From: Mycobacterium neglectum
GTDB lineage: Bacteria > Actinomycetota > Actinomycetes > Mycobacteriales > Mycobacteriaceae
Assembly (NCBI RefSeq): GCF_002591975.1
Contig: NZ_NVQE01000022.1
Coordinates: 31,967-95,966 of the forward strand
Length of the DNA: 64,000 nt
Direction of reading: 5' to 3'
Shown: positions 34,575-43,848 of the stretch, piece by piece
Position numbering within the stretch: the stretch's first letter is position 1
Layout: each line of letters begins with the position of its first letter
Translations under genes and position numbers: made by a program
The notes under the pieces: generated by a model
Seen by the model: the letters and a program-made list of their open reading frames with translations, nothing else
Told to the model about the DNA's origin: nothing
The model's database searches: none

Positions 34575-34675
34575 CCAGCGGAGCGTAGTCTCTCGGGTGC
34601 TCTTGACCGGCGCAGTTGTCCGAAATTGATCTTGGCGCGCTGCCTACCTACCCCAAGGCGCTGTATCGCATTGGC

Positions 34676-34978
34676 TCATGCTGTCGCGCGCAATACCTCC
34701 ACCCGCCTATCGGTGAGGAGAGGGCGAATCAGCCCCACCACCAGCTCCTGGTAGTGGAGAGAATTCACGTGTGAGATTTGTGCGTCCTCGTCGCGGTAAT
34801 GCTCGATGAGCACGATGGTGGTGGAGTCGTCAACGTTTTGAAAGGCTTCGTAACCGAGGCATCCGGGTTCGGCCAACGCCTGGCGGCGAAGCGCCGCAAC
34901 GTGTTCCAGCACCGTGTCCAGCGAGTTGGCGGTGGTCTGCCAATGCGCGACAACAACGACAGGTTCGTCGGCGGTCAT
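34676..34978 (-). CDS. Antibiotic biosynthesis monooxygenase (ABM)-domain protein
   Basis: The 100-residue ferredoxin-fold monooxygenase begins VVVVAHWQTT and contains ALAEPGCLGYEAF and IVLIEHYRDEDA, the standard ABM pattern. Homodimeric cofactor-free members oxidise quinols, but many act in other ways. Its start overlaps the stop of the DJ-1 gene as ATGA. It forms the last gene of a VOC, DJ-1, ABM operon and is separated from the P450 start by about 100 bases. Confidence 0.85.
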   Translation of the reverse strand: MTADEPVVVVAHWQTTANSLDTVLEHVAALRRQALAEPGCLGYEAFQNVDDSTTIVLIEHYRDEDAQISHVNSLHYQELVVGLIRPLLTDRRVEVLRATA

Positions 34979-35652
34979 CGGGTCTGCTTGAGCGCGTCGA
35001 CCAGCGCCTCTCCGACCACTGCCCCCGATTGCGGGTTCTGGCCGGTGATGAGGCGACCGTCGACGACGAGGTTGGAATGCCACGGCTCGGTCGCCTCGTA
35101 GAGTGCGCCTTCTTCGCGCAGCGCCGCCTCGAGATCGAAGGGCACGTCCTTGTCCGCATATCCGTTCTCTTCCGCGTCCGAAAAGGCGGTGAGCTTGCGG
35201 CCACGCACCAGGGGCGAGCCGTCGTCGAGAGTGACACCCAGGAACGCCGACGGACCGTGGCAGACGGCGGAGACGATGAGACCGGCATCCCACGCGCGGA
35301 TCACGGCGTCCTGCACCTCCGGATTGCCGGTGATATCCACCATCGGTCCGAGTCCGCCCGGGAAGAAGACCGCGTCGTAGTCGAGCACGTCGACTTCGGA
35401 CAGCTTGCGGCTGCGTGACAGTCGTCGATACGCCTTGCTCTCGAGGAAGGTCGTCTGCCCGGGATCATCGGCGTCGAACCCGTCCTCGGGCGGCTTGCCG
35501 CCCAACGGCGAGGCGAATTCGACGGCAATACCGGCACGGTCAAGCGCCTCGAAGGGGTGGGCGATCTCGGGGAAAAAGAACCCCGTGGCGCGATTGTTCG
35601 GGCCGATGATCGCCGCGTTGGTGGCAACGAAAAGGACGTAGGGAACTGGCAC
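34975..35652 (-). CDS. DJ-1/PfpI-superfamily protein (Hsp31/glyoxalase III-like)
   Basis: The 225-residue protein has the nucleophile-elbow Cys in AVCHGPSA, the acidic partner in FFPEIAHPFE and the loop FFPGGLGPM, which together fit the class I Hsp31-like branch. That branch holds chaperones and cofactor-independent glyoxalase III enzymes that convert methylglyoxal to lactate. Next to a VOC protein, a role in detoxifying 2-oxoaldehydes is plausible. The gene lies 15 bases after the VOC gene. Confidence 0.85.
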   Translation of the reverse strand: MPVPYVLFVATNAAIIGPNNRATGFFFPEIAHPFEALDRAGIAVEFASPLGGKPPEDGFDADDPGQTTFLESKAYRRLSRSRKLSEVDVLDYDAVFFPGGLGPMVDITGNPEVQDAVIRAWDAGLIVSAVCHGPSAFLGVTLDDGSPLVRGRKLTAFSDAEENGYADKDVPFDLEAALREEGALYEATEPWHSNLVVDGRLITGQNPQSGAVVGEALVDALKQTR

Positions 35653-35667
35653 GGCACACTCCTTGGC

Positions 35668-36099
35668 TTAGTCCACGGCGATGAGTTCGAGCTGAATGTT
35701 GTCCGGGTCGCGGAACACCACCGTCGAGTAGGTGATGGGTTCCGTTTCGTCGACGATGCCCGTATGGCTGACCCCGAGCGCGTCAAGCCATGCGGTCCAG
35801 ACCTCGAGTGCAGCGCGGCCGGCGACGCCGAACGAGACATGATCCAAACCGGTGCAGGCCTCGTCGAACGGTTCGCCGCGATTGTGGACGTTGCGGTGCA
35901 GTCCGAAGATGAGACCGGATCGAGGCTCGGGTAGCAGCACGCTGTAACCGGTTTCCTCCCGGCCGTGGTGAGGGATCGTGATGTCCAACCGTTCGGTGCG
36001 GAACACCCGCTGGTACCACGCGATGCTCGTCTCGAGATCGGTGACCGTCAACGACACGTGATGAACTCCGCCCACCCTGGCGTCGACGGTCGCGCTCAA
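35668..36099 (-). CDS. VOC-family (glyoxalase/bleomycin-resistance-like) protein
   Basis: The 143-residue protein has two VOC beta-alpha-beta units: HHVSLTVTDLETSIAWYQRV and GLDHVSFGVAG, ending NIQLELIAVD with the C-terminal metal-ligand Glu. Members are glyoxalase I, dioxygenases or resistance proteins. I chose the TTG at 36099 because AAGGAG lies 8 bases upstream and the fold begins right after it; an ATG 93 bases further upstream adds an unlikely Arg-rich stretch. It heads the operon and faces the AfsR-type gene. Confidence 0.8.
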   Translation of the reverse strand: MSATVDARVGGVHHVSLTVTDLETSIAWYQRVFRTERLDITIPHHGREETGYSVLLPEPRSGLIFGLHRNVHNRGEPFDEACTGLDHVSFGVAGRAALEVWTAWLDALGVSHTGIVDETEPITYSTVVFRDPDNIQLELIAVD

Positions 36100-36307
36100 G
36101 GTACGTCTCCTTTCGGCCGGTACCCATTCTTCGGCCTGGGACCGGAACGCGGAGTATGTCCCCGGGTATCGAGTTGGTCTGCGCGATAGCACGGTCGATT
36201 TGCACTAGGCCAGCGAGCAAAGCGCCAGGGATTGTAATCTCGTCTGGTAACTGAGCTGGGCCGGAGCATGGTTCGCGCAGTACGCAATCGGTCGCATCGA
36301 TCGGAGA

Positions 36308-39300
36308 GTGACGGACTTGGGTGTGCCCAGTGGACACGTCGACATCCGTGGCAACGATGGGACTGTTCCGGATGTTTCCCTGCGTCTGCAGATCCTCGGT
36401 CCGCTGCGGGTTTGGCGCGACGGTGTCGAGTTGGACGCCGGGCCGCCGCAGCAGGCGTGCGTGCTCGCTCTGCTCCTCGCCCGGGCAGGGCGACCGACGA
36501 GCACCTCCGAGCTGATCGAACTCATCTGGGGCCATGAGGCTCCAGCGAGCGCCGTCAACGTCCTCCACAAGTACATCGGCACGCTCCGGCGCGTGCTCGA
36601 ACCCGCACTGCCGGCGCGGGCAACGGGGTCATATCTGCTCCGTCGGGGCAACGGATATCTGTTCACGCCCCGACCCGGCGTACTGGACCTGGTCAGCTTC
36701 CGCGAATCCGTCGTCGCCGCGGAAGCCGCGCTGTCACACCACCGCCGAATCACGGCGCTCGACGATTACGCCGCGGCTTTGCAACTCTGGACCACCCCGG
36801 CGGCAGACGGCCTGGCGCAGGGACCTGCGGCGGTCGCCGACTTCTCCGGGCTGAACAACGAGTTCTTCGATACCTGCACGGCGGCAACTGAACTCGCGGT
36901 CGCACTGGGCCGGCCGGAGCGAGTGTTGGCACCTCTGCAGTTGGCCGCCCGGATGGCACCTCTGCACGAACCACTGCACGCGAGCCTCGTCACCGCGCTG
37001 GGTGCCGCCGGGCGGCAGGTTGAGGCGATCTCGGTCTTTCGTACGGTGCGCGCCCGTCTCGCCGACGAGCTCGGGCTCGACCCGGGTCAAGCCCTTGACG
37101 ACGCTCACCACCGAGTGCTCACTCCCGCCCCGGATGCCGCAGCCGGGGTGGCGGTTGGCGAAGGACCGGTTGGCCGAGCCGACGAACTCGCCGTGCTCCG
37201 ACAGGGCATGGATCCGGCGTTCCTCAGTGGGTCGGGACTTGTGATCGTGGAGGGCGAGCCGGGCGTCGGCAAAACGCGCCTGCTGGAAGAGGTTGCGGCC
37301 GAAGCAGATCAGCGCGGCGCACGTGTCGTATGGGGGCATTGCATACAGGGAGACGGAACGCCGTCGATGTGGCCTTGGGTGGAGGCGATCCGCACGGTGA
37401 TGGACGCCCTGCCGGCAGCAGTCAAGGAGAAGTGGCTCGCAAGCGATCTCGGCCGCCTCGTCGAACCGCGCGACGGCGTCCTGGGCGGATCGGTGTTCCC
37501 AGACAGCGGTGGCCAATTCCGCTTGTTCGAGCACGTTGTTGGTGTCGTCGGCGAAGTCACGTCGCAAGCTCCGCTCGTCCTGGTGATCGACGACCTGCAC
37601 TGGGCGGACGTGGCCTCACTGCAGCTGTTCACCCACCTGGCGGCGCGGTTGCCCGCGGGCACCGTGCTCGTCGGGGCACTGCGCGACCGGGCGCCGACGC
37701 CCGGCACGGAGTTGGCCCGCATGTTGGCGGGCGCGAGTCGGGTACCTGGACACCGCCGTATCCGGGTCGGCCCGCTCGACCTCAGCGAGGTGTCCGAACT
37801 CGTCCGCCGCGAGACTGGCCGCGATCCCGGAGCTGACGCGACCCGAAGCATCTACGCCCGCACGGGTGGTAATCCGTTCTTCGTCCGGGAGCTGTCCAGG
37901 ATCTCCGCGAATGGCGGAGCACGGCATGCCGACGTTCCGGCGACGGTGCGAGACATCGTTCGGGACCGGCTGGCCGACGTCGACGACGAGGTCAAGCATC
38001 TGCTGGAGGCCGCGGCGCTCACCGGCCGCGAAGTCGCCGTGGGTCTGCTCGCCCGAGTCGCCGGCCTCGACGTGCAGACATGTCTGGATCGACTCGAGCC
38101 GCTCGAAGGCCTCGGTCTGGTCGCGCCGATGCAGGACCCCCACGCGTTCCGATTCGCACACGACCTGGTCCGCGAGTCGGTCGTCGCGACCACGCCGCCG
38201 GGTCGCGCCACCCAATTGCACGTGCGCATCGCCGACGCACTCGAGCGCACCGAGGCGGTCGACGAATCCGTCACCGAACGCCTTGCGTATCACCTGTGGT
38301 CGGCCGGCCCGCTCGCCGACCCGGCCAGGACGGCGGGCGCACTGATTCGTGCGGGCAGCGTCGCCGCGACGAAATCCGCCCTCGACGCGGCTGAACGACA
38401 CCTCCGTTCGGCCGTTCAGATCTCGCGGGACACCGGTCTGGCGGCGCTCGAATTCTCTGCTCTGACACAGCTGACCGCGGTAGTGGGAATGCGGTCCATG
38501 TACGGCACCGCGGCCCTGGACTTGCTCGAGCGCGCCGAGCACCTCGCCCGCAGCCTCGGCCGAGAGTTGGAGGCCACCGGGTTTCTCTTCTCGCGCTGGA
38601 CCGCTCATCACCAGGCCGTTGAATTCGACCGAAGCGGTTCGCTCGCCCGCCGCTTGCTCGAGCAGGGCTATGAGTCGTCTGATCCGATGCTGCGCACCTA
38701 CGGGATACAAGCCTGGGGAATTCACCAGTACCACATGGGCAGCGTCGGAGAGTCCCTCCGGTACGTGAGCCAATCGAGGGAGATCTTGCTCGCGGGTCTC
38801 GCGCAGCGCGAACAAGATCCGGTCCGGGGCGACCTGCAGTCACTCATGATCGGAATGCTTGCGGAGATTTCTGCCGTCCACGGAGACGTCGACGCGGCGC
38901 GGGCACTGCTCGACACGCTCGAAAACGCCGCCGACAGCCCTTACCGAATCACGGTGTGGGCCACCATGGTGTGCAGAGTGGCCTCGCTGGTCGGCGACCC
39001 CAAGTGGGCGCTGCGTGCGGCCGAGCGGGGGATCGCGGTGGACCCGGGCTTCTCTTTCGTCTTCCTCGGGACGTACCAGCGGCTGGCACGATGCTGGGCG
39101 TTGGCCGTAACCGGCGAAGACCAGGGCGCAAGCATTCCCGAGGCCAAGCGGATCATCGCCGCCAACCTGCTCGATCCGCCCCGGTCGTGTGTCGCCACCT
39201 GGTATGGCCTGCTCGGGGAAATGCAACTGGCTGCCGGATCCACCGACGACGCCACCGCAGCCCTCAACCGCGCCGACTTCTACCTGAACGCGTACGGGCA

Positions 39301-39472
39301 GCGCTACCCCGAGGGCCTCATCGGGCTGCTGCGCGCGCGGCTTCTGCACGCACGCGGAGAGCCGGTCGCTGCCGTGCGATCGGTCGCCGAAGCTGCCCGC
39401 GCGCTGTCGATCGAGCGCGGCGCGCGGCTGTTCGCCGCGCGGGTTGACGAATTCCTGGCCGCCCTCGACTGA
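36308..39472 (+). CDS. AfsR/SARP-type regulator with BTAD, AAA ATPase and C-terminal helical repeats
   Basis: The 1054-residue protein has an OmpR-type winged helix at about 25-115 (LQILGPLRV... VLALLLARAGRP... ELIWG), the bacterial transcriptional activation domain to about 265, then an ATPase with Walker A GEPGVGKT (about 316-323) and Walker B LVLVIDDLHWAD (about 421-432), and a long alpha-helical TPR-like C-terminus. No LuxR helix-turn-helix ends it, so DNA binding is N-terminal as in AfsR. Such regulators activate secondary-metabolite or catabolic genes. The start is GTG at 36308; a later GTG/TTG within the first 20 codons is possible. Likely targets are the divergent VOC operon and the P450 gene. 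Confidence 0.85.
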   Translation: MTDLGVPSGHVDIRGNDGTVPDVSLRLQILGPLRVWRDGVELDAGPPQQACVLALLLARAGRPTSTSELIELIWGHEAPASAVNVLHKYIGTLRRVLEPALPARATGSYLLRRGNGYLFTPRPGVLDLVSFRESVVAAEAALSHHRRITALDDYAAALQLWTTPAADGLAQGPAAVADFSGLNNEFFDTCTAATELAVALGRPERVLAPLQLAARMAPLHEPLHASLVTALGAAGRQVEAISVFRTVRARLADELGLDPGQALDDAHHRVLTPAPDAAAGVAVGEGPVGRADELAVLRQGMDPAFLSGSGLVIVEGEPGVGKTRLLEEVAAEADQRGARVVWGHCIQGDGTPSMWPWVEAIRTVMDALPAAVKEKWLASDLGRLVEPRDGVLGGSVFPDSGGQFRLFEHVVGVVGEVTSQAPLVLVIDDLHWADVASLQLFTHLAARLPAGTVLVGALRDRAPTPGTELARMLAGASRVPGHRRIRVGPLDLSEVSELVRRETGRDPGADATRSIYARTGGNPFFVRELSRISANGGARHADVPATVRDIVRDRLADVDDEVKHLLEAAALTGREVAVGLLARVAGLDVQTCLDRLEPLEGLGLVAPMQDPHAFRFAHDLVRESVVATTPPGRATQLHVRIADALERTEAVDESVTERLAYHLWSAGPLADPARTAGALIRAGSVAATKSALDAAERHLRSAVQISRDTGLAALEFSALTQLTAVVGMRSMYGTAALDLLERAEHLARSLGRELEATGFLFSRWTAHHQAVEFDRSGSLARRLLEQGYESSDPMLRTYGIQAWGIHQYHMGSVGESLRYVSQSREILLAGLAQREQDPVRGDLQSLMIGMLAEISAVHGDVDAARALLDTLENAADSPYRITVWATMVCRVASLVGDPKWALRAAERGIAVDPGFSFVFLGTYQRLARCWALAVTGEDQGASIPEAKRIIAANLLDPPRSCVATWYGLLGEMQLAAGSTDDATAALNRADFYLNAYGQRYPEGLIGLLRARLLHARGEPVAAVRSVAEAARALSIERGARLFAARVDEFLAALD

Positions 39473-39523
39473 GTCCACAAAGCGTCCACTTATCGTCAAC
39501 ACGACCCGGATACGTTCGCGGTT

Positions 39524-40330
39524 GTGGCGGCCGACATCGTCTTGATCCACGGGCTGTGGGTCTCGCACACATCCTGGCAACCGTGGGTGGAGTACTTCGC
39601 AGGCAACGGGTATCGCGCGATCGCACCTCGGTGGCCCGGCGAAGCCGACACCGTCGAGGCGACCCGAGACAACCCAGGCGCGCAGGCGGGCTTCGGGCTC
39701 GACCAGGTGACCGAGCATTTCGCGGCGGTCATCGAGCAGTTTCCCAATCCGCCGATAGCTATCGGCCACTCCTTCGGCGGGCTGATCGCGCAGAAGCTCC
39801 TCGGCCAGAACAAGGTGGCCGCCGCGGTCGCGATCGACCCCGCACCCATGCAGGGCGTCAAACCGTTGCCCTTCGCACAGTTGCGGTCCGCATTCCCGGT
39901 TCTGGGCAACCCCCTGAACTGGAGTCGCGCAAAAGGATTGACACGGAAGCAGTTTCGGTATGGCTTCGGCAACACCCTGACCGAATCGGAATCCGATTCT
40001 CTGTGGGAAAAGTGGGCGATCCCCTCACCGGGCAAGCCGCTCTTCGAAGTGGGGACGGCGAATTTCATCCCGAGTTCGCCCGCCAAGGTCGACACCTCCA
40101 ACACATCGCGTGGACCGCTACTGATCACGGCGGGCACGGCCGATCACACCGTGCCGCTCGTCAGCGTCAGGGCAGCCTTCAAGCGGTACTCGAAGTCTTC
40201 GGCCGTCACGGACTTTCATGAGTTCGACGGCCACGGCCATTCCCTGACCGTAGATCATCGCTGGCCCGAGGTCGCCGATGTCGCACGCTCCTGGCTTGCC
40301 GACAACGGCTTCGCCGGTACGAACCCGTGA
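39524..40330 (+). CDS. Alpha/beta hydrolase
   Basis: The 268-residue hydrolase has the nucleophile Ser83 in GHSFGG, HGLWVS as the oxyanion loop, the acid in TAGTADHTVP and His in GHGHSL. Size and pattern resemble small bacterial esterases of the RutD/haloperoxidase-like group. The start is GTG, 51 bases after the AfsR-type gene on the same strand. The substrate cannot be read from the sequence. Confidence 0.82.
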   Translation: MAADIVLIHGLWVSHTSWQPWVEYFAGNGYRAIAPRWPGEADTVEATRDNPGAQAGFGLDQVTEHFAAVIEQFPNPPIAIGHSFGGLIAQKLLGQNKVAAAVAIDPAPMQGVKPLPFAQLRSAFPVLGNPLNWSRAKGLTRKQFRYGFGNTLTESESDSLWEKWAIPSPGKPLFEVGTANFIPSSPAKVDTSNTSRGPLLITAGTADHTVPLVSVRAAFKRYSKSSAVTDFHEFDGHGHSLTVDHRWPEVADVARSWLADNGFAGTNP

Positions 40331-40340
40331 CGTGATAGGC

Positions 40341-41249
40341 ATGTCGGCCTCCACGCAGCTCCGTGCGGAGCTGAGCAAGCGCGCATGCGCGCACGGCGCC
40401 AACAGCGGCGCATGGCCGGGTTTGACCATCTACCGGTTCACGCGGCCCACCCTGCCGCGGTGGGACGAGATCGAATCGCTGTCCCTCGGACTCATCGCCC
40501 AAGGGGGTGGAGCGCAGACGGCCGTCGCTGGAGAGCGTCTGCACGGCCAGACCCACTTCGTGGTGATCGGCCGCGGCAGTGACTTCGACTGCCAGATCCT
40601 CGAGGCGTCGCCGACCCAGCCGGCATTGTGTCTCGTGGTGCAGATCTCTCCGGAGTTGGTCCGCTCGGTTTCGGAGAGCATGCAAGGCGCAGGTGTGGCA
40701 CTTGGGCGGCCCCACGACGCCGGAAACGAGTGCGCGGTGGTCACCCCTGACGTGGAGTTGGTGCACACCGTCATGCGATTCGTCGGATCACTCTCGCCTG
40801 CATGTGACCGTCGCGTCCTGGCGCCGCTACGCCTGCAGGAGTTGGTCTATCGCGTGTTGCAGAGCGACCTCCGGGAACAGTTGCTGGCATTGGCCGCCTA
40901 TCAAGCGATGGCCAACCCTGTCGCCGCCGCGCTGGATTACATCCCTGGGCACCTGGCCGAGCCGCTGACGGTCGAAATCCTCGCAGCGCAGGTGTGTTTG
41001 AGCCCATCGGCATTCTCCCGGGCATTTCGCGACGTGACCGGGCGCTCGCCGTATCAGTATGTGAAAGCGGCCCGTTTGGATCGCGCACGTCGACTGCTCG
41101 ACGACGGACGACGCGGCGTCGCGGACGTGTCGCGTGCGGTCGGTTACACGAGCGTCTCGCACTTCATCAAGGGCTTCCGCAATCGGTTCGGCGTCACCCC
41201 CGGTGATTACGCAGACGCGCACATGCTCCGGTGCAGGGTTGCCAGCTGA
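40341..41249 (+). CDS. AraC-family transcriptional regulator
   Basis: The 302-residue protein has an N-terminal cupin-like sensor (LGLIAQGGGAQTAVAGE) of the AraC_N type and the double helix-turn-helix at the end: VEILAAQVCLSPSAFSRAFR, then ISRAV-type second motif VADVSRAVGYTSVSHFIKGF. The ATG at 40341 starts after the hydrolase stop codon; an in-frame GTG 9 bases upstream is an alternative. Likely target: the adjacent hydrolase gene, but a TenA target is also possible since the genes converge. Confidence 0.88.
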   Translation: MSASTQLRAELSKRACAHGANSGAWPGLTIYRFTRPTLPRWDEIESLSLGLIAQGGGAQTAVAGERLHGQTHFVVIGRGSDFDCQILEASPTQPALCLVVQISPELVRSVSESMQGAGVALGRPHDAGNECAVVTPDVELVHTVMRFVGSLSPACDRRVLAPLRLQELVYRVLQSDLREQLLALAAYQAMANPVAAALDYIPGHLAEPLTVEILAAQVCLSPSAFSRAFRDVTGRSPYQYVKAARLDRARRLLDDGRRGVADVSRAVGYTSVSHFIKGFRNRFGVTPGDYADAHMLRCRVAS

Positions 41250-41261
41250 CCGCACCCGCCC

Positions 41262-41876
41262 TCAGCGCGGCAGTGCCGAGTCGAAGAACTCGACCTCCAG
41301 GCGCATCGCGCGTTGGTAGGCCTGCCCGACGGCCGGGCTGTCGTCGGCATGCTGGTCGAGGAGCCCTTCGAGCTGCGATGCCAGACCGTCGAAGCCGGGA
41401 TCGGCGTACGTCTGCACCCATTCCGCGTACGGTCCGGCCGCGTCTGCGTCCAACGATGCCCCGAGCCAGGCGTAGAGGCGCATGCACGGAGTCATCGCCG
41501 CGAGCGTGACGCCAAGTCCGCACGTTGCCGCAGTGGCGAGAAGGAAGTCGGTGTAGGCCAGCGTCGCAGGCGAGGGTTCGACGCCGGCCATATCGATGCC
41601 CCAGCGCGCGGCATAGGAGTTGTGCAGACGCAACTCGTCGGCGACTCCGGCGATCAGGCCGGCCAACGCGATGAGCGTTGGCGTGTCGGAGCTACGAGAC
41701 AGGGCCAAAGCGTAGGCGCGCGCGAAGGATTCGAGGAAGAACGCATCTTGGGCGACATAGCCCGCGAAAATCTCACGGTCCAGTGAGCCGTCACCGAGCC
41801 GGCGGATGAACGGATGCGCCAACGCGTCGGCGGCGGAATCGGAATTGGCGGACCACAGTCGACGGGAGAGGCTCAC
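41262..41876 (-). CDS. tenA: TenA-family aminopyrimidine aminohydrolase (thiaminase II)
   Basis: The 204-residue helical protein has the TenA active-site set at the right spacing: Asp44 (GYVAQDAFF), Cys131 in TPCMRLY with Tyr135, and the C-terminal Glu194 in MRLEVEFF. B. subtilis TenA uses Asp44, Cys135, Tyr139 and Glu205. TenA hydrolyses aminopyrimidines from degraded thiamine to the HMP precursor. The start is GTG, overlapping the stop of the upstream TenA-like gene (GTGA), so the two are translationally coupled. Confidence 0.85.
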   Translation of the reverse strand: MSLSRRLWSANSDSAADALAHPFIRRLGDGSLDREIFAGYVAQDAFFLESFARAYALALSRSSDTPTLIALAGLIAGVADELRLHNSYAARWGIDMAGVEPSPATLAYTDFLLATAATCGLGVTLAAMTPCMRLYAWLGASLDADAAGPYAEWVQTYADPGFDGLASQLEGLLDQHADDSPAVGQAYQRAMRLEVEFFDSALPR

Positions 41877-42430
41877 GTCAGCGCCATATCCCAGAACGCC
41901 ACCTCATGCGTGAGCACCTCGGCGACCACGTCGTCGTGGCCTTCGGGGGTGGCCAATTCGCCGAGCGCGTCGACGTAAGCCGCGAAACCCGGCGCGGTCC
42001 AGTGCTCCACGAACTCGCGCAGTGGCGACGAGTCCGAGGCGGCCGAGGACCATGCGAGTAGGTACACCTTTTCGATGACCCAGAGACCGGTCAGTGCCCC
42101 GTCGACGGGCATGGCGTCCAGGCGCAGCAGCAGCTCGCGGTAGGCGAGCGTCGCAGGCAGCGCCTGCTGCTCCAGTTCGACGTCTCGGCGGGTGGCCTGC
42201 ACCTCGAACCAGTCCAGCTCGTCGACCAGTGCGACACTTCCCCCGGCGAGCACTCCCTGAGCCGGGCGAGGTGCGCGCGCGAGCAGTCGCGCCTGAAAGG
42301 TGAGCAGATCGGCGACAAAAAGCGCGTCCTGAGCCAACCACCGGTTGAAGTCCGTGTCGGCGATGGTGCAGTCCCGCACCGCGTCGAGAAACGGATGCCG
42401 GGTCGCGGCGGTCCACAAGGCATCGAGCAC
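41873..42430 (-). CDS. TenA-like protein, divergent paralog without the catalytic Cys
   Basis: The 185-residue helical protein aligns with the TenA pattern by WLAQDALFVADLL (Asp35) and VLTHEVAFWDMAL (C-terminal Glu). The nucleophile Cys region reads LWVIEKVY, with Ile at the Cys place and a neighbouring Glu, as in cysteine-less TenA_E-type enzymes of the same superfamily. TenA_E members deaminate or deformylate aminopyrimidines. The start is GTG. It may form a heteromer with the downstream TenA or act on a related pyrimidine. Confidence 0.75.
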   Translation of the reverse strand: MLDALWTAATRHPFLDAVRDCTIADTDFNRWLAQDALFVADLLTFQARLLARAPRPAQGVLAGGSVALVDELDWFEVQATRRDVELEQQALPATLAYRELLLRLDAMPVDGALTGLWVIEKVYLLAWSSAASDSSPLREFVEHWTAPGFAAYVDALGELATPEGHDDVVAEVLTHEVAFWDMALT

Positions 42431-42493
42431 GCCCGAAAGACTAGTCCCACGTCGAGAAGTCGTTACTCGCAGGCAACAACTCTGAAATCGGAT

Positions 42494-42507
42494 CTGGGAA
42501 TGCCCAG
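42494..42507 (+). promoter_or_regulatory. Small hairpin at the start of the exported amidase gene
   Basis: CTGGG-AATG-CCCAG forms a five-pair stem with a four-base loop, ending three bases before the ATG. It occupies the place where a ribosome binding site would be expected. Its text resembles one piece of the TPP riboswitch, but the rest of that aptamer is missing. Confidence 0.3.
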
Positions 42508-42510
42508 TGG

Positions 42511-43848
42511 ATGAACAGTGAACAAGCCGCCGAGATGATCACACGGGGTATCGGACGTCGCCGATTCGTGCAAGCGGTGGCCGCATTGGGCGCAGGAGCA
42601 GGCGTCGTCGGTACGGCATCGTGTACCTCCTCCACGGGCGACGGCAGCGGGGCGATGGCCAGCGTCGCCGAGATTCTCCAGCCGGGCGGCGGCCCCATGC
42701 CCGGTGACCACTACCTCAGCTCGCACCCTGACCAGGTGTTGTGGGGCTACGTTCCCACCGTGCACGCGCAGTCGGTGCTGCAGATGAGATCCGGGCAGAC
42801 CGTCACCATCGACACCGTGTCACACGAGGGAATCCTCGAAGATCAGGGCCGAAATCCGATCGAGTACTTCGGCGGCCACGACGTCGCCGAAGGTGATGTG
42901 TTGAAAGATGCGGTCGATATCGCCGCGGGATACCGACGCACTCCGCGCGACTTCGACACCGACGGTCCCCACGTCGTCACCGGCCCGATCTTCGTCGAAG
43001 GCGCGCAGCCGGGCGATGTCCTCAAGGTCGAGACACTTGAGGCCACTCCCCGGGTCCCGTACGGCGTGGTCTCCAGCAGGCACGGTAAAGGGGCGCTGGC
43101 ACTTTCCGCGAAGGGCGAAGCCCCGGCCGGTATCGGGATGGACGAGGTGATGCCGCCGGTGGCGACGGACGGGCGCAAATCCAAGGATCCGACCAAGTAC
43201 GGAAACGTATCCACGTTCACCGTCGTCGAAGACGGCAAAGGCGTGATGCCGTTCGGCAATGCGGCGGTGCGGTTTCCGTTGCGGCCCTTCATGGGGATGA
43301 TGGGAGTCGCCTACGTTGATGCGCCCGGCCTGACGTCCCCGAATGCCAACTCCGTTCCTCCGACGCTCGGCGGCGGAAACATCGACATCAGCCTGCTGGC
43401 ACCGGGGTCGACGTTCTACCTGCCGGTCTTTGCAGACGGCGCGCTCTTCTACGTCGGTGACCCACACATGGCGATGGGGGACGGTGAAGTCGCGCTGACG
43501 GCGATGGAGGGATCGTTGCGGGGTACGTTCCGTCTCACAGTGTGCAAGAAGGGTACCGCTGATGCGCCGTCGGTCGCCTACACGTATCCCTTTGCCGAGA
43601 ACAAGGATTCGTGGATCCCGATCGGATTGTCCGACCCCGACGGTGCGGCCAACGCGCAGGGCAACGACCTCGATGTCGCGATGCGTCGTGCAGTGATCAA
43701 TGCCTTGAACTTCCTCGAGGACGATCGAGGTATGGATCGGCCGACGGCGTACGCGTACCTCTCTGCGGCGGCGAACTTCGCTGTCAGTCAGGTGGTCGAC
43801 AAGACGGTCGGGGTGCATGCCCAGATCCCGAAATCGCACTTCGAATAG
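42511..43848 (+). CDS. Tat-exported acetamidase/formamidase-family enzyme
   Basis: The 445-residue protein begins with a twin-arginine signal (GRRRFVQAVAAL) and a possible lipobox, TASC. The mature part is an FmdA/AmdA fold: VLQMRSGQTVTIDTVSHEG, HVVTGPIFVEGAQPGDVL, and YVGDPHMAMGDGEV, which is the family's metal-site-like stretch. It would hydrolyse a small amide outside the membrane and release ammonia. It is divergent from the TenA pair and stops right against the cyanase stop. A paralog of the same exported type lies at 30009-31385. Confidence 0.82.
   Translation: MNSEQAAEMITRGIGRRRFVQAVAALGAGAGVVGTASCTSSTGDGSGAMASVAEILQPGGGPMPGDHYLSSHPDQVLWGYVPTVHAQSVLQMRSGQTVTIDTVSHEGILEDQGRNPIEYFGGHDVAEGDVLKDAVDIAAGYRRTPRDFDTDGPHVVTGPIFVEGAQPGDVLKVETLEATPRVPYGVVSSRHGKGALALSAKGEAPAGIGMDEVMPPVATDGRKSKDPTKYGNVSTFTVVEDGKGVMPFGNAAVRFPLRPFMGMMGVAYVDAPGLTSPNANSVPPTLGGGNIDISLLAPGSTFYLPVFADGALFYVGDPHMAMGDGEVALTAMEGSLRGTFRLTVCKKGTADAPSVAYTYPFAENKDSWIPIGLSDPDGAANAQGNDLDVAMRRAVINALNFLEDDRGMDRPTAYAYLSAAANFAVSQVVDKTVGVHAQIPKSHFE

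Noticed and set aside
42481..42510. Text GATCTGGGAATGCCCAG resembles the CTGATCTGGATAATGCCAG box of TPP riboswitches, near TenA genes.
   Set aside because: The other conserved parts (CTGAGA box, the P1-P2 helices and ACCC) are not found at the right distance, and the piece is only a short hairpin just before the start codon.
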